Positions 1 through 13,379 of a DNA stretch of 64,000 nucleotides are shown here, piece by piece (positions within the stretch are counted from its first letter, which is position 1; each line of letters begins with the position of its first letter). This stretch comes from Halicephalobus mephisto (lineage: Eukaryota > Nematoda > Chromadorea > Rhabditida > Panagrolaimidae): NCBI GenBank assembly GCA_009193035.1, contig SWDT01000010.1:1020845-1084844 (forward strand), in the 5' to 3' direction. A model generated the notes under the pieces. The model worked only from the letters and a program-made list of their open reading frames with translations, made no database searches and had not been told where the DNA came from. Position numbers and translations under genes: made by a program.

Positions 1-1130
1 AAACTATCGTAAAAATTTAAAAATTAATTTGTTTGCAAAATTATCTCGAGACAAATTTTAGAACTTTTTAAATATTTTAAAAATCATACTGTAGTGAAAA
101 TTTAAAAATATTATTTTTGTAAGATCGCTTCAGGACCAATTTTAGAACTTTTTAAACATTTTAAAAATCATACTGTAGTGAATATTAAAAATTAATTTGT
201 TTGCAAAATTATCTCGAGAAAAATTTTAGAAGTTTTTAAACATTTTAAAAATCATACTGTAGTGAAAATTAAAAAATATTATTTTTGTAAAATCGCTTCA
301 GGACCAATCTTAGAACTTTTTAAATATTTTAAAAATCATACTGTAATAAAAAATTAAAAAATATTATTTTTATAAAACCTCTTTGAGACCAATTTTAGAA
401 CTTTTTAACTTTTAAAATTACATTATTATGGAAATTAAAAATTTGCATTTTTTTAAATCGATTAAATGTGTACTTTAAATTTCGCCGATTCTATAAAATT
501 TATGTTACTATAAAAAAACGAATATTATCATGTAATCGTTTCGAAGGAATTTTCAGAACTTCCTTGAAAATTTAAAAATCAACAAAAATTTTTTTCATGA
601 AATCGTTAAAAATGGATTTTCCGGGATTTTCTAAAATTTAGAATTACGATTAAAATTAAATATGCAGTTTCAAAATTTCTCTTGATTTCAATTTTCAGAA
701 ATTTAAAATCATACTGTATAAAAACCAAAAATCAATATTTTCGAAATGGTCGCGATCCAAATTTTGAAACTTTTTAAAATTTTATAAAATTTCTAATTTT
801 ATAAAAAAATTAAAATTAAAAATTTTCAAAAAACAGTCTGAACACGAAATTCGAAAATTTTCAAAAATCATACTGTAGAAAATTAAAAAATTAATTTTAT
901 TACGAAATTTGCAAAAATTAATTTTAAAAATCTTTTAAAACTTAAAATTTCTAATTTTATAAAAAAATTTTAATTTAATTTTAAAAAATAATCTCGACAC
1001 GAAATTTCCAAAAAAATCATACTGTAGAAAATTTTAAAAATTTTCTAAAATTATAAATTTTAATTAAATTTAAAAAAAATTAAATCTTAAAAAAATTAAA
1101 ATTTTAAAAAAATTATATTCTACCTAAAAA
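1..1130. repeat. AT-rich degenerate tandem repeat
   Basis: From 1 to about 430 an ~84-bp unit recurs, marked by AATCATACTGTAG followed by a GAAAATTAAAAA run and a CTTCAGGACCAATTTTAGAA segment. Further right the unit decays, but AATCATACTGTA still recurs near 700, 860 and 1015. No coding signal. It lies 3' of the class C GPCR gene. Confidence 0.75.
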
Positions 1131-1398
1131 TGGAAACTTCAAGTTTAACGATTTTCCATTTGAATACAGAAAGAACCACAACTTTCACAACTCTTTGTTT
1201 TGATTCTCTAGACGATTGCGCAGAAAAAAATAAATCTTCTTTTCCTATTCAATCATTTTTGTCTTGCAATCTCATCTAAAGGTCAGACTTTCCATTTCTC
1301 AAAGATCCTCCTGTTCAAACTACCCGTTTTATTTTTTTCACTTTGTAAAATTTTTTGAATTAAAAAATGGCGCCATGGCTACCGTTTTTTGTGGAATA

Positions 1399-4300
1399 TT
1401 ATGTAATGGAGTTATCGGCCGTTTGTGTTCGTGTCCGGTTTGCTCGATTGACAAGCATCGCTTCAACATAATAAACAATATTTCCAGCTTGAAATTGTCG
1501 ACTTCGCTCACGAGAAACATATTCGTGTGAATTTTGCTTCTTTCTTATAAAAAGCTCGTAAGCCACCGGAAGATGCATCGTAGTCCATGAGACATAAGCC
1601 GTCAGGAGGGGAATGCACATGAGAATCGTCGATCGCACGTACTGAGGACTGTCCTGAACGGAACTTCTCGTGTTAATCATACCATATAAAAATCAAAATT
1701 AACAACACAATTTTTTAGAATCTTTTGGAAACTGCAAATTGCTGATTTTCAATGGTTTCAGAAACTCCTGTAGGATTCTACAAAACCGTAGAAATTTCCA
1801 AAAGATTCTGGAAGTTTCAAAAAGATTCTGAAAAGCTCCAGAAGTTTGAACTAGGTTCTGAAGAGCTCTAAAAACTTCTAAAAGATTCTAGAACATTCTA
1901 GAAGTCCATACAAGCTTCCGAAAAATCCTAAAAATCTTTCCAAAAGTTTAAACAATCCCAGAAACTTCTGTTGGATTCTGGAAGTTTCAAAAAGATTCTG
2001 GAAGTTTCAGAAGTTTGAACTAGATTCTGAAGAGCTCTAAGAACTTCCAAAAACTTTCGAATGTTTTAAAAGTCTACTACGGTATTTTAAACTTTTTTTT
2101 TTAATTTCATGAGATTTTAAGTCTCTAGAACCTCCCATTAAATTTTAAGACTAGAAATCTCAGGAATTCCAGAAGTTTATCTGAGACTTAGAATCTTCCA
2201 CTACATTTTGGAAGCTTCTAAAATTTTAAACGAACTTTTAGTTATTATAAAATCAAGCAAACCTGCATGAAAATTAACGGAAGCAAGATGGCGTAGTTGA
2301 CGATGAAGCAGAGGGTCCCGGCCAGGCCTATCCTTGCTTGTCTCACCTGGAAATACATCATTAGGTCAAAATTAAACAATTCACAGATCAATAATAAATT
2401 TTTTCACAAAATAATCTCGATACAAATTTCTAAAATTTTGATTTTAAAAAATTTCTAAATTTATATTTAATTTTAAAACATTTTGAAGATTTTTATGAGA
2501 TTCCAAAAAGCTTCCAAAATTTCAGAAATTCCAAAGTTTCAGAAAATTCAATTAAATTCTGAAAGATTTTACGGTTTTGAAATTTAGGAACTACCGTAAT
2601 ATTTTTGAATTTTTAAGTGAATCTCGGAAGATTCTAAAAATTTTTTGAAACTCTTACAAAATTCATGGAAATTTAGAAGTCTTGTATTGGATTCTGGAAA
2701 ATTTTATAATTTTATAAAGTTTTAAAAACTACCGTAATATTTTTGAAAATTTTGACATTTTTAACTATATGTTGAAATTTTTCATGAAATTTCAGAAGAT
2801 TCTAGAAATTACCGTAATATTGTTAAAGATTTCAGAATCCTTAATGAGATTCCGGAAAAGTTTAAAAATTCTTAAAAAATTTTTCAAAATTTTAGAATTT
2901 CCTACTGTATTCCAGAAACTACCGTAATATTTTCAAAGATTTTGCAATCTCTATTTGTGTCGAAATTTACAGAAATCATTATTAAAATCAAAGTCAAAAT
3001 AAAATCCACAATTTGTTTGTAATATTTTGGCAGACTGGTTCATTAATTTTTTTCGAAAATTTGACTTTGACGTTGATCCGTAATATGTTTCTGTTCCAAT
3101 TTTTACAACTTTAATTTAAAAATTAAAAATTAAAAACCATTTAAAATAACTTTACATCTGTTATATAGTACTTTAAAGGCCATTTTAGGTAAGTTTCTAT
3201 TTTTATAGTTTTATATAAAATTTGAAATATCTTTAAAATCCAAAGTTAGTCTTCAGAATTTTAGATTCTGGAGATCAATTATTAATTCAGATTTCAGATT
3301 CTAAATCTATGGATCAGATTAGTCTGTTAAGTATGTTGTAGAATTCCAACTTTAAAATTGGAATATAAAAGCTCCAGATATAAGTATTCTTTAACTCAGA
3401 ATTCTGGATTCTGGAGGTCAATTATTCAGATTTCAGATTCTAAATCTATGGATCAGATTAGTCTGTTAAGTATTTTGTAAAATTCCAACTTTAAAACTGG
3501 AATATAAACACTTGGGACAGAAACATCACTCAATCTGTTAATTTCGATATTGAATGTAAAAAACTTAAATTTTATTCAATTCAAACTAACCTGGAACATG
3601 ATTTTATTTCTGATGGCGTTCTTCTGGAAGTAGAAAGTCAATATTACCAAAGACATCGGGAGAATCAGCAAAACCGTCGTTTGGATTTCGTTGTTGCTGC
3701 TACAGTACTTGTAATGGTTGGGCATTCTTGAGAGAGTCGGCGGTCTGAGAAGGACCCAAATAAGACAGATCAAGAATTGTCCGAAGCAGATCGTCATCAA
3801 CATAACGATCGAGGATTTAGTAGGGGTATTTGTGTAAGATACAAGTCTGGTGTAAAATCTGGGTCTTGAAAGTCTGACGGCCTTGATGAGGAACACAGCA
3901 TGGGTTATCAGCAGCAATATCGTCGAGACCGTCCAAGCAGCTCCGCAGATGTAAATTGAGGATGTCGGCAACGTCAATCCGGTAACTATGAAAAGCAAAA
4001 TCTGAGTCACGGCCTGGATGTAACACAGATCCGGGGTACTCGCCATCACCATCGGGGTCTTTCTTTTGTTGTAGATATAAGCAGCCAAAAAAATACTCAA
4101 GAAAATCCCAAGACAGCCGAATCCGATCAGAACGTACATCTCCGGCGTCGGATCGTAGAAAATCGGCGACGAAGGTTCCGGAACACAGCCGTTCACAAAT
4201 GCATTCGGGATTTCGTCGATGGAGCAATTCAGACAAGTCAACATCGTGGAATTTATAAATTGATTATCCCCACAGAATTTACAAGACCAGCAGCATTTCG

Positions 4301-7300
4301 TAAGGATGTCCGGGATCGATTTCTCACAGGTGCTCTGACATTGCTTGAATTCCTCCTGAATAGAATCGTAAATCGGAATCGAAAGAACGGCTTCAGTGTC
4401 GTCTGACGGTTTGGCTCCAACATAGGGGTTGTAGGACTCCAGAACCAATCGCCAACGTCCCTAAAAATTCAATGTTACAAAAATCATATATGAACTTTTT
4501 CACAGAATAATCTAACCACGACTTTTAGGAACATTTAAAAAAACCTAAATTTTAATTCTGCGTAATAATTATTTCATAATTACTCATATATTACAAAAAT
4601 CATATATGAACTTTTTCACGGAATAATCTAAACACGACTTTTAGGAACATTTAAAAAAAAATAAATTTTAATTCTGCGTAATAATTATTTCGTAATTACT
4701 CATAAATTACAAAACTCATATATGAACTTTATTACGGAATTATTTGGAAATGAATCCTTCATGTTTTTTAGAAAGTTTAGGAATTTTAGGTAAAAAACAA
4801 AAAAGAACGCGCGTAGGAACAGGGCGGGTCGATCTCGACTAAATAGCCAAATTTACGATTTTTCTTTTTTCACTCGCTTCTGCGCGGGAATTCAAAAAAT
4901 ATCTTTTTTAATTTTTAACATTTATATATAAAAATCAATAAAAAAGTAAATTCCTTTATATATAAATTATGTAATTATAAAAGTGAAGCAATTTAATATG
5001 TAAATTGGTTTTTTATATAGTAAATTATGTAATTTTTTATGTAAAATTAAAAATTAAAATTAAACAAAACTTGCCCCGTGGTACTGGAAGACGTTGTAGA
5101 CAGGTTCGGAAGCCCTGTTGAAGACGGAGAAGTTCCGTCCGTTGTCATCAGTGAAGAAAGCGTCCAGCATATACTGTAGCATCAGACTGCCAGTGTACTG
5201 TTTCGTCAGATTGTCACACAGTCCTTCACCCGGATTACAGTAATCATTATGGATGTTTTTCAAAGAAGAAGCAATGATCATCAAAGCATCATAAACGTGT
5301 CTAGCTTCAAGTACAGCTTCATCCGGAATATTTTTTATTTTCTCATTTCCTGTACAGGTCATACTGTAGGAACACGTGTTCATATTCTTCTTCCAACAGC
5401 AGAGATTATCTTGTTCGATCAACTCGATTATCCATTGGTTCTGAAAAAATTTTTTCAAAAAAACGGTCTCGATCGAATTTTCAGAAATATTTAAAATTTA
5501 CAAACATCATAATTGTAAAAAATTCAAATTTTCTACAAAGTGATTTCGGAAGGAATTTCTGGAACCTTTTAGAAAATCCAAAAATTTGATGTTTTAGCTA
5601 ATTTTAAAAATTTTATTGGGTTTTAGGATTGGAAATTTAAGAGATTCTAGAAAGTTTTAGAATCTTTCCATGAGAATCAAAAAAGATCTAAAATTTTCCC
5701 ATGAGATTCTAGAAAGATCTAAAATCTTCCTATGAGATTCTAGAAGGCTTCAGAATTTTCCCATGAGAATCTAGAAAGTTCTAAAATCTTCCTATGAAAA
5801 TTTATAAAATTCTAGAATTTCCCTTTTGAATTCTAAAATATTTTAAAAACTTTCAATGATATTCTACAAAGAGTTAAAATCTTCCACTGGATTCTACAAG
5901 ATTCCGGAAAGTTTTAGTCTTCTACTCGATTCTAGAAAATGTTAGAAATATTAACAAGATTCTCAAATTTTCAAAGTATTTTCCATGAAATTTTTAAAAA
6001 TTTTTAAATTTTGTATTAAATTTTAGAAATTTTTTAATTTTCCATAAAAATCTAAAAAGTTTCAAAATTTTTCATTAAATTTTAGAAATTTCTAGAATTT
6101 TCTTAAATTTTCCATCAAATTCTAAAACCTATGAGATTCTGAAAAACTTCAAAATTTTTGTATTCGATTCCAGGAGCTTTCATTAGATCCCGGAATTTTC
6201 TACGAATTATTATTCGAAAATTTTTTAATAAAAAACCCACATCCGTAGTGGCCAAAGTGGGTCCTGTGACGATTTCCTCGAGGGGCGGATAAGGATCGAC
6301 GTCTTCTTCCACGGCGAAGGCGTATTCTACGAGATCAGAAGCCGTTATGTGCTTGCTCGGGAGGATCAGCTGAATCTGCCCCAGGTTGTACCCTAAGGTC
6401 TCCAGGAACGGGATCGTGAGTTCCGCCGCGCCGTCCTCCATGAACATCACGAGGACCCTTACCGTATTCGATTGCAGTCCGAACACAAGGGCCCCGAGTT
6501 CCTTCTCCAGCTGAAAACCACCAATAATACTGTAAAAAATAAAAAATAAAAACTTTAAGAAATAAAAACTTGAAAAAATAAAAACTTTAAAAAATAAAAA
6601 CTTGAAAAAATAAAAAAAATGTTAAAAAATATAAAAAGTGTAAATTTAAAAAATTTTTAAAATATAAAAAATATAAATTTTAAAAAATATAAAAAGTATA
6701 AATTTTTAAATTTTTAAAAAAATTATAAAAAATTACAAAATTTTTTTAAAAATTCGAAATTTTCTGTAGAATTTTAATTTTAAAATTGTCTATTTTTGGT
6801 GACTTACCGTATCCTCGTTTCCATTTTGTCCGAGACTGAGCTCGAAGTAGCCCTCGACGCAGGGGCTTCTGAATATCTTCTCGTTGGTGCTGTCGGTGAC
6901 GTCACTGAAGTCGGTTCCATCACAGTAATTCACGATTGTTTTGAACTGATTCATCAACGAAATTCCGAAAGAACTGGAATCGTAGATGACGTGGATATGG
7001 TACCACTGCTGGGACTGGAGGATGTCGAAGACGACTTGGGCTCTGTAGATGTCTGAAGCGCCGGATCTCAGGAAATAGGGATAAGTCGTCGGATTGTCCA
7101 ATTCAGCACTGCTAGATCCACTGGCAACAATAGGAAGACAGAAAGCTCCAAGAAGGTAATTCACGTTCGTTCCGATTTCGCCGGAGAAAACGCCCGTCGC
7201 GGCGAACATGGGATTCAGAATGTCTTCTTTCCGGGACTCCTTCCAGGGCTCGCAGAATACGTGAGAAGTGCTGATGGAGCTGACGATGTTCTGGAGCGTG

Positions 7301-7581
7301 ACGGAGGCGTTGTCGCAGGTGTCCACGAAGCGCGACTCCACGGTTATCCCCGTGCCGTTCAGGACTTCCTCGTTGACGATCTCCATCACGTGTTCATGTA
7401 CCATCGCAAGAATAACATTCGTCGGGATAATAGTGTCACATGTAAAGTCCAAAAAAGCCGAATGAATAGAGTACAAACTCAGCAAAGTCACGTTGTAGCT
7501 TCTGGGGTCTTCCGAATCCTGCGCCTTACCCGGGATCAGCAAAACGAAAGCAATAAACCTGAATATCTGCCATTTCATCAT
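1399..7581 (-). CDS. class C (metabotropic-type) G protein-coupled receptor, 6 exons
   Basis: Plasma-membrane receptor of the family that includes metabotropic glutamate receptors; the ligand cannot be told from sequence. Exons (minus strand): 7581-6808, 6510-6241, 5440-5075, 4460-3591, 2346-2263, 1653-1399. All junctions are phase 0, giving 872 residues. The start is the Met before MKWQIFRFIAFVLLIPG, a good signal peptide; an upstream in-frame Met at 7620 would bury it. Exons 1-3 encode the extracellular ligand-binding (ANF/LIVBP-type) lobe. Exon 4 has a Cys-rich NCD3G-like block (CCWSCKFC, TCLNC) and then five membrane helices. Exons 5 and 6 supply helices six and seven. Intron 3 has a GC donor (GCAAGT) rather than GT. 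Last-exon start and exon 2 end are the least certain boundaries. Introns are filled with AT-rich repeats. No specific C. elegans orthologue is claimed. Confidence 0.85.
1730..2220. repeat. intronic GATTCTGAAG-type repeat
   Basis: Lies in the last intron of the class C GPCR. Short related units such as GATTCTGGAAGTTTCA and GTTCTGAAGAGCTCTAA recur many times, two blocks (about 1795-1870 and 1970-2045) being nearly the same. Related low-complexity sequence continues through the next intron to about 2960. Confidence 0.6.
3254..3522. repeat. two direct copies of a ~125-bp intronic unit
   Basis: Two copies, about 3254-3384 and 3398-3522, share CAGATTTCAGATTCTAAATC and TGGATCAGATTAGTCTG and run to a shared AATTCCAACTTTAAAA. 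They sit in intron 4 of the class C GPCR. Confidence 0.75.
4472..4745. repeat. ~115-bp tandem repeat, about 2.5 copies
   Basis: The unit contains AAATCATATATGAACTTTTT, a CACGACTTTTAGGAACATTT block and TTCTGCGTAATAATTATTTC. It lies in the intron of the class C GPCR that begins with the GC donor. Confidence 0.75.
5630..6120. repeat. intronic TTCTAGAAAG-type repeat
   Basis: Units such as GAGATTCTAGAAAGATCTAA alternate with AATCTTCCTATGAGA across intron 2 of the class C GPCR. Related in motif to blocks at 1.73-2.2 kb and 33.9-34.7 kb. Confidence 0.6.
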
Positions 7582-7726
7582 TTGACATTCCAAAGGCAAA
7601 TGGACCCGACCATCCAGCAATAAAGTCGAAGAAGGTCTGTTTGATAAGAAACAGTTGTCTTCTGGTTGAACATGATCGATAATTCCCTAATCGGGTAGTA
7701 TCAAAAAACAAAAGAACCAACCCTAA

Positions 7727-8390
7727 AAAACGAACAATAACTTTTTAATTCCTACATCAATATTGATTGTTTTTAAGATTTAAGCAAAATTATGTGATTT
7801 TCGATGAATCTCGAGTCAGTTTTGAAATGATTGATATATCAAAAATTAAAAAAACGAACAATAACTTTTTAATTCCTACATCAATATTGATTGTTTTTAG
7901 GATTTAAGCAAAATTATGTGATTTTCGATGAATCTCGAGTCAGTTTTGAAATGATTGATATATCAAAAATTAAAAAACAAACCCTAAAAAATGAACAGTA
8001 ACTTTTTAATTCCTACATCAATATTGATTGTTTTTAGGATTTAGGCAAAATTATGTGATTTTCGATGAATCTCGAGTCAGTTTTGAAATGATTGATATAT
8101 CAAAAATTAAAAAAACCAACCTTGAAAAAAAACAATAATCCTCCAGTCTTTTATCAATACGGAACATTCTTAGAATCCAGTTACAATTCTGTGATTTCTG
8201 ACTGATTATGAGCTAATCCTGAAATGATTGATATATGGAAAAATAAAAATAAAACAAATCCTAAAAAGCGGAAAATAGTTTTTTAAATTTTTATGAATAT
8301 TGGTAATTTTTAGAATTTAGCTAAATCTCATATTTCTTGACAAATTCGGAGTTAATTTTGGGGTAGTTGATATATGAAAAAATAAAAATT
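7727..8390. repeat. ~124-137 bp tandem repeat upstream of the class C GPCR
   Basis: Three well-preserved copies begin near 7731, 7855 and 7992, followed by two degraded ones. Each has CATCAATATTGATTGTTTTT, TTCGATGAATCTCGAGTCAG and ends in TGATTGATATATCAAAAATT. It starts about 150 bp upstream of the receptor start codon, so any promoter is within or beside it. Confidence 0.85.
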
Positions 8391-8864
8391 AAAAAAATTC
8401 AAAAATAATTTTTAAGATTTAAGATTTTTGAAAATATTTAATTAGAATTTTTTAAATAATTTTTTTTAGAAATTTTTTGGAAAATGATTTTCGGAAATTT
8501 TAAGTTCCTACTGTATTGGAGATTTCTAAAAAAATCAATTCAAAGCGGTTTTTGAAAAAAGTTATATTTTTTAGTTTTTGAAATATCGGTGTTTTTAAAA
8601 TTTAAATTTTTCGCGATTTCTGGAGGTTGTAGCTTCATTGAATCTTATTCATTTTTCTTTTTTCTTACATCAGAAAAACCACAACATGCCGCGGAAGGAA
8701 ACTGGACGATAATTCCATATCCCTAAAAATCACAAAGTTATAAAAAATTCAAAAAATTTTCCACGAAATAGTTTTAACGCGAATTTCTAAAACTTTCCAG
8801 TCGAGACCCAAAGTTGCGAAATTTATTTTTTATTGTATTCTGGAAAGTTGTAATCACATCCATA

Positions 8865-9560
8865 TTATTGTAGAAGTTCAAAAAATTTTTTTCGCGAAAT
8901 TAGCTCGACATGAATTTTTTCAAAACTTTCCAGTTGAGACCCGCAATTTCGAAATTTTCCAGTTGAGATGAAAAATTGCGAAATGTACTGTAAGAAGTAT
9001 TCTGTAAAGATGCATTTAAAATTATGCCATTGTAGGAAGTTCAAAAATTTTTTTCGCGAAATAGTTTCAACATGAATTTTTTCAAAACTTTCCAGTTGAG
9101 ACCCGCAATTTCGAAATTTACTGTACATGTTATTTTGAAAGAATGCAATTACAGCTATACTATTGCAGAAGTTAAAAAACAAGTTTTTGTTTGCGCAGTA
9201 GTCTTGACGCAAATTTTAGAAGTTTTTAGGAATCCAAAAAGTTTTGAATTTTAATTTTTTAATAATTATTTCGTAATTTAAAAAAAATTTTTAATTATTT
9301 ATATAGTAAAAATTACTTATAAACTTTTTTACAAAATTCTCTCGACACGAATTTCCAAGTTTTTAGGAATCCAAAAAGTTTTGAATTTTAATTTTTTAAT
9401 AATTATTTCGTAATTTTAGACAATTTTTTAATTATTTATATAGTAAAAATTATTTATAAACTTTTTTACGAAATTCTCTCGACACGAATTTTTAAAAATC
9501 AAAAAAGTTTTATATTTTAATTTTTTAATAATTATTTCGTAATCAATGTTTTTTAACCAT
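8865..9560. repeat. two adjoining degenerate tandem repeats
   Basis: Copies near 8871-8961 and 9033-9120 (offset about 162 bp) share TTTTTTCGCGAAAT and TTTCCAGTTGAGACCCGCAA. From 9210 to 9550 a different ~130-bp unit recurs three times, with CTCTCGACACGAATTT and AATAATTATTTCGTAAT. Open frames here are products of the repeat. Confidence 0.7.
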
Positions 9561-9927
9561 ATTCTTCCTAAAATAATTTACAACTTTCTGGATTAGGGTT
9601 CTGTGGGGCACGTGACCCCCTGCTTGTCTTCGAGATTTAAAAATTATATATAAAACTATCAATAAACATCCTAAAAATCCCAACTATTACCGTAATAACT
9701 TTTTTAAATTTTAATCTAAAAAATTCCACAATTTTAATGACGTCATCAAATTTTCCCTCAGGAAATTTTAAAATTTTTATTTTTAGTGTTAAAAATTTAA
9801 ATAATTTATTATATAAAAAGTAATCGAAAATAAATTTGTTTTTCATCGAAAAAATGTTTTCAGAATGGTCTCGACCGGAAATTACTAAATTTGGTGAGTA
9901 ACATGAACGTGCAGTCGCGAAAAAATA

Positions 9928-10437
9928 AGGAAGTTCTCAGCACGAAAACTCCTGAAGCGCAGGTAACTAGCTTGAATGTTAATTTATGACAGAAATGACG
10001 TCATTTAGAATTTTAAAAAATAAATTGTTAAAAATTAAAATTAAAAATTATAATTAATAATTTTTGTATTATCTGTTTATTCGAGTAAATCAAAAAGTTA
10101 AAATTCTCACAAAATTAGTCAACTTAAAAAATGTCAAATTTTTTTTATAATAATTACTCCTACAGTAATCTTTTGAAAATTATATCTTCTACTAATATAA
10201 TTATAGTAATAATATTGCCGCAAAAAATAAAAAGACTCTCAGCACGAAAACTCCTGAAGCGCAGGTAACTAGCTTGAATGTTAATTTGTGACAAAAATGA
10301 CGTCATTTAGAAATTTAAAAAATAAATTGTTAAAAATTAAAATTAAAAATTATAATTAATAATTTTTGTATTTTCTGTTTACTCGAGTAAATCAAAAAGT
10401 TAAAATTCTCACAAAATTAGTTTATTCAAAAAAATGT
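9928..10437. repeat. direct duplication of a ~200-bp segment
   Basis: Copies at about 9936-10140 and 10238-10437 (offset about 302 bp) share AGCACGAAAACTCCTGAAGC, CTAGCTTGAATGTTAATTT and AATGACGTCATTTAGAA. TGACGTCA is a CRE-like palindrome, but nothing else suggests regulation. No coding potential. Confidence 0.8.
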
Positions 10438-10479
10438 CAAATTTTTTTACACATGTTTATAATTTAATAAATTATTTTT

Positions 10480-13340
10480 AAAACAAAAAACTCACATTTG
10501 GATCGATTCAAAAATTTTTGAGTCTTCAGAATTCTCTATTCAGAACTATTAGTTACAGTATCCTTCTTTTTTTGCAACCTTCAACTTCAGATTTCTTCAC
10601 GAATTTAATTTCGAAATTAACTTCCATTTTTTTATTTAAAAAAAACAAAATTCTTCAAACTTAAAAAAAATTAAAATTAATTTCTTTTAATTTTTTTTAA
10701 TTATGCAAATTTTCAAAAAAATTTATTTTTTTTAAATTTTAAAATTATGAAAATTTTCAGAAAAATTTTAATTTATTTTTTTTATTGAAAAAAAATTAAT
10801 TTTTCTAAAAATTAAAAAAAATTTAAATTTACTTTTTTTTTTAATTTTCAGAAAAATTAATTTTTTTTAATTTTCAAAAAATTTAAATTTATTTTTTTTT
10901 AATTTTCAAAAAATTTAGATTTACTTTTTTTAATTTTAAAGAAATTTAAATTTATTTTTTATTAATTTTCAAAAAATTCAGATTTACTTTTTTTAATTTT
11001 TAAGAAATTTAAATTTGTTTGTTTTTTTATATTTACTTTTTTTGTAATTATTTTGTGTTTTTTAATTTTTAATTTCAATCTCTTGAAATCCGATTACTGT
11101 AGCTATTAAATCCACTTGTCCAAGTTGAAAAGGAATCTCACGAGATTTACTGTTTATGAAAGAAGCTATTTCAAAACGGTCGTTGCCTTGGAGAATACGA
11201 AAGTTCAGCAACAGAGTACCGCTAATCCCGGGACCCCTGTCCTCAATTAATTCTCCCCCAAAACAACCTATGACAAAATTTTCGATTTTTTAATTGGAAT
11301 TTTTAATTTGTTTAAATTTGAAATTTTTAAATTAAAAATATTCAAATTTCGAAATTAAATAAAAAAATTATTTTAAAAATTAAATTAAAATTTTTAAAAT
11401 TTAAAATTAAAATATTTTCAATTTTTTAAGAAAATTTTATTTTTTATAAATATTAAAAATTATTTTTTAATTTTTTAAGAAAATTAAATTAAATTTTTAT
11501 TTTTTTAAATTTTGAATTAAAATATTTTCATTTTTTTAAAAAAATTAAATTTATTTTTTAATTTTTAAAATTTAAAATTAAAATATTTTCAATTTTTTTT
11601 TATAAAAATTTGTAAAATTAATTTTTATTTTTTGGAATTTTGAAAATAATTTGTTTATTTTGAATTTGTATCTCCTGGATTATAAATTAAATTAGTTTAA
11701 TTTGAGTTTTATCGGACAGAATTTTAAATTTGAACTTTTTACTTTGAATTTTAATTTTTTGAATTTTCAATGAATTTGGTTGAATTTAAACTTTAATTTT
11801 TATCGAATTTTTTTGATTTTTATTTTTTTAAATTTGAATTTTTCTGAAATATGGATTTAAGTGGGATTTTCTGGATTCTAAATTCAATGAATCTAATTAG
11901 ATTCAGAATCTTCTGGATTCTGAAGGTCGAATATTTCTGATTTCAAAGATTTTTTTTTAATTCCAATTTTTTAAAAATATAGATTTAATTGAAATTTTCT
12001 GGATTTTAAATCCAATGAATCTAACTAGATTCAGAATCTTCCGGATTCTGAAGGTCGAAGATTTCTGATTTCTGAAATTTTTATTTTTTTAATTCGAATT
12101 TTTTAAAAATATAGATTTAATTAGAATTTTCTGGATTCTGAATTCAATGAATCTAACTAGATTCAGAATCTTCTGAATTCTAAAGGTCAAAGATTTCTGA
12201 TTTCAAAAATTTTTATTTTTTTAATTCCAATTTTTCTGAAATATGGATTTAATTGGGATTTTCTGGATTCTAAACCTAATAAATCTAACTAAAATTTCAA
12301 TTTTTTGGATTCTGAAGGTCGAAGATTTCTGATTTTAAAATTTTTTAATTCCAATTTTTGCAAAAATTAAGATTCTGAATTCACTCATGTTAATTTTCAA
12401 TTTTTTAAGTTAAAAAAAGTGAAAATTAATTTATATTTGTAATCAAATCCGATGAGAAAGTTGAAAATAAACAACTTTATTCATGATAAAAATAAAATTT
12501 TCCATTTTTTACAAATTCAGGTGATTTTTTGAATTAAAAAAAAATATTATTTGCTCAAATTTTAAATCTTGCTTCTGACGTCATCCCCGTTCTTTCGGTC
12601 GATAGAAGCAGAAAATTCCCGAGTATTGGATCTTTGAGGACAGGAAATTGAAAAACGAAAACCAGTCACGTGTTTCTTTTTCAAAATTTTTAAACTACTT
12701 TATTTTAAAATTTTTATTTTTTATTTTTTTTTAATTTTTAAACTTTTTTTTTATTTTTTAAAATTTTTAAACTACTTTATTTTTAAAATTTTTCTATTTT
12801 TCCAAATTTTTAAACTACTTTATTTTAAAATTTTTCTATTTTTTCAAATTTTTAAACTACTTTATTTTAAAATTTTTATTTTTTATTTTTTTTAAATTTT
12901 TAAATTACTTTGTTTTAAATTTTTTTTATTTTCTTATTTTTTTAAATTTTTAAACTATTTTATTTTTTATTTTTTAAAATTTTTAAATTACTTTATTTTA
13001 AACTTTTTTATTTTTTCCTAATTTTCAAACTTTTTTTAAATTTTTTTTATTTTTAAACTACTTTATTTTAGATTTTTCTTGATTTAGAAAAATTCCAAAA
13101 TTTTTTTGATTCAAATAAATTCTAAAATTCCAAAATTTTTTTGATTGAGAAAAAGTTGAAGACCGTCGGCGGAATTCTAATGTGATCAATTATGGAAAAA
13201 GTGACTTTTACTTCCTTTCCCTCGTAGGTTAACTTTGTTAATCGGTCGTTAGTTACTCGCAATAAGGTTAAATTGAGTTAGTTGTTTTTATTTTCGAATT
13301 TTTATTTAATTTTTTACTTTTTGATTTGACTCAAATTTTG
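10480..13340. repeat. low-complexity A/T tract with internal tandem repeats
   Basis: Mostly runs of TTTTTAAATTTT character. From about 11870 to 12370 a ~120-bp unit recurs four to five times, marked by AGATTCAGAATCTTCTGGAT and TTCTGAAGGTCGAAGATTTC. From 12690 to 13080 a short unit TTTTTAAACTACTTTATTTT recurs. A less AT-rich island at 11085-11270 shows no convincing gene. Confidence 0.7.
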
Positions 13341-13379
13341 GATAAATAAATGTCTGTTTGAAAATGACCAATCTTAACT

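Noticed and set aside
1338..1530. Plus and minus frames around 1264-1530
   Set aside because: Overlap the last exon of the class C GPCR in other frames.
10014..10310. TGACGTCA palindromes as CRE sites
   Set aside because: Present only because a 200-bp segment is duplicated; no gene nearby to regulate.
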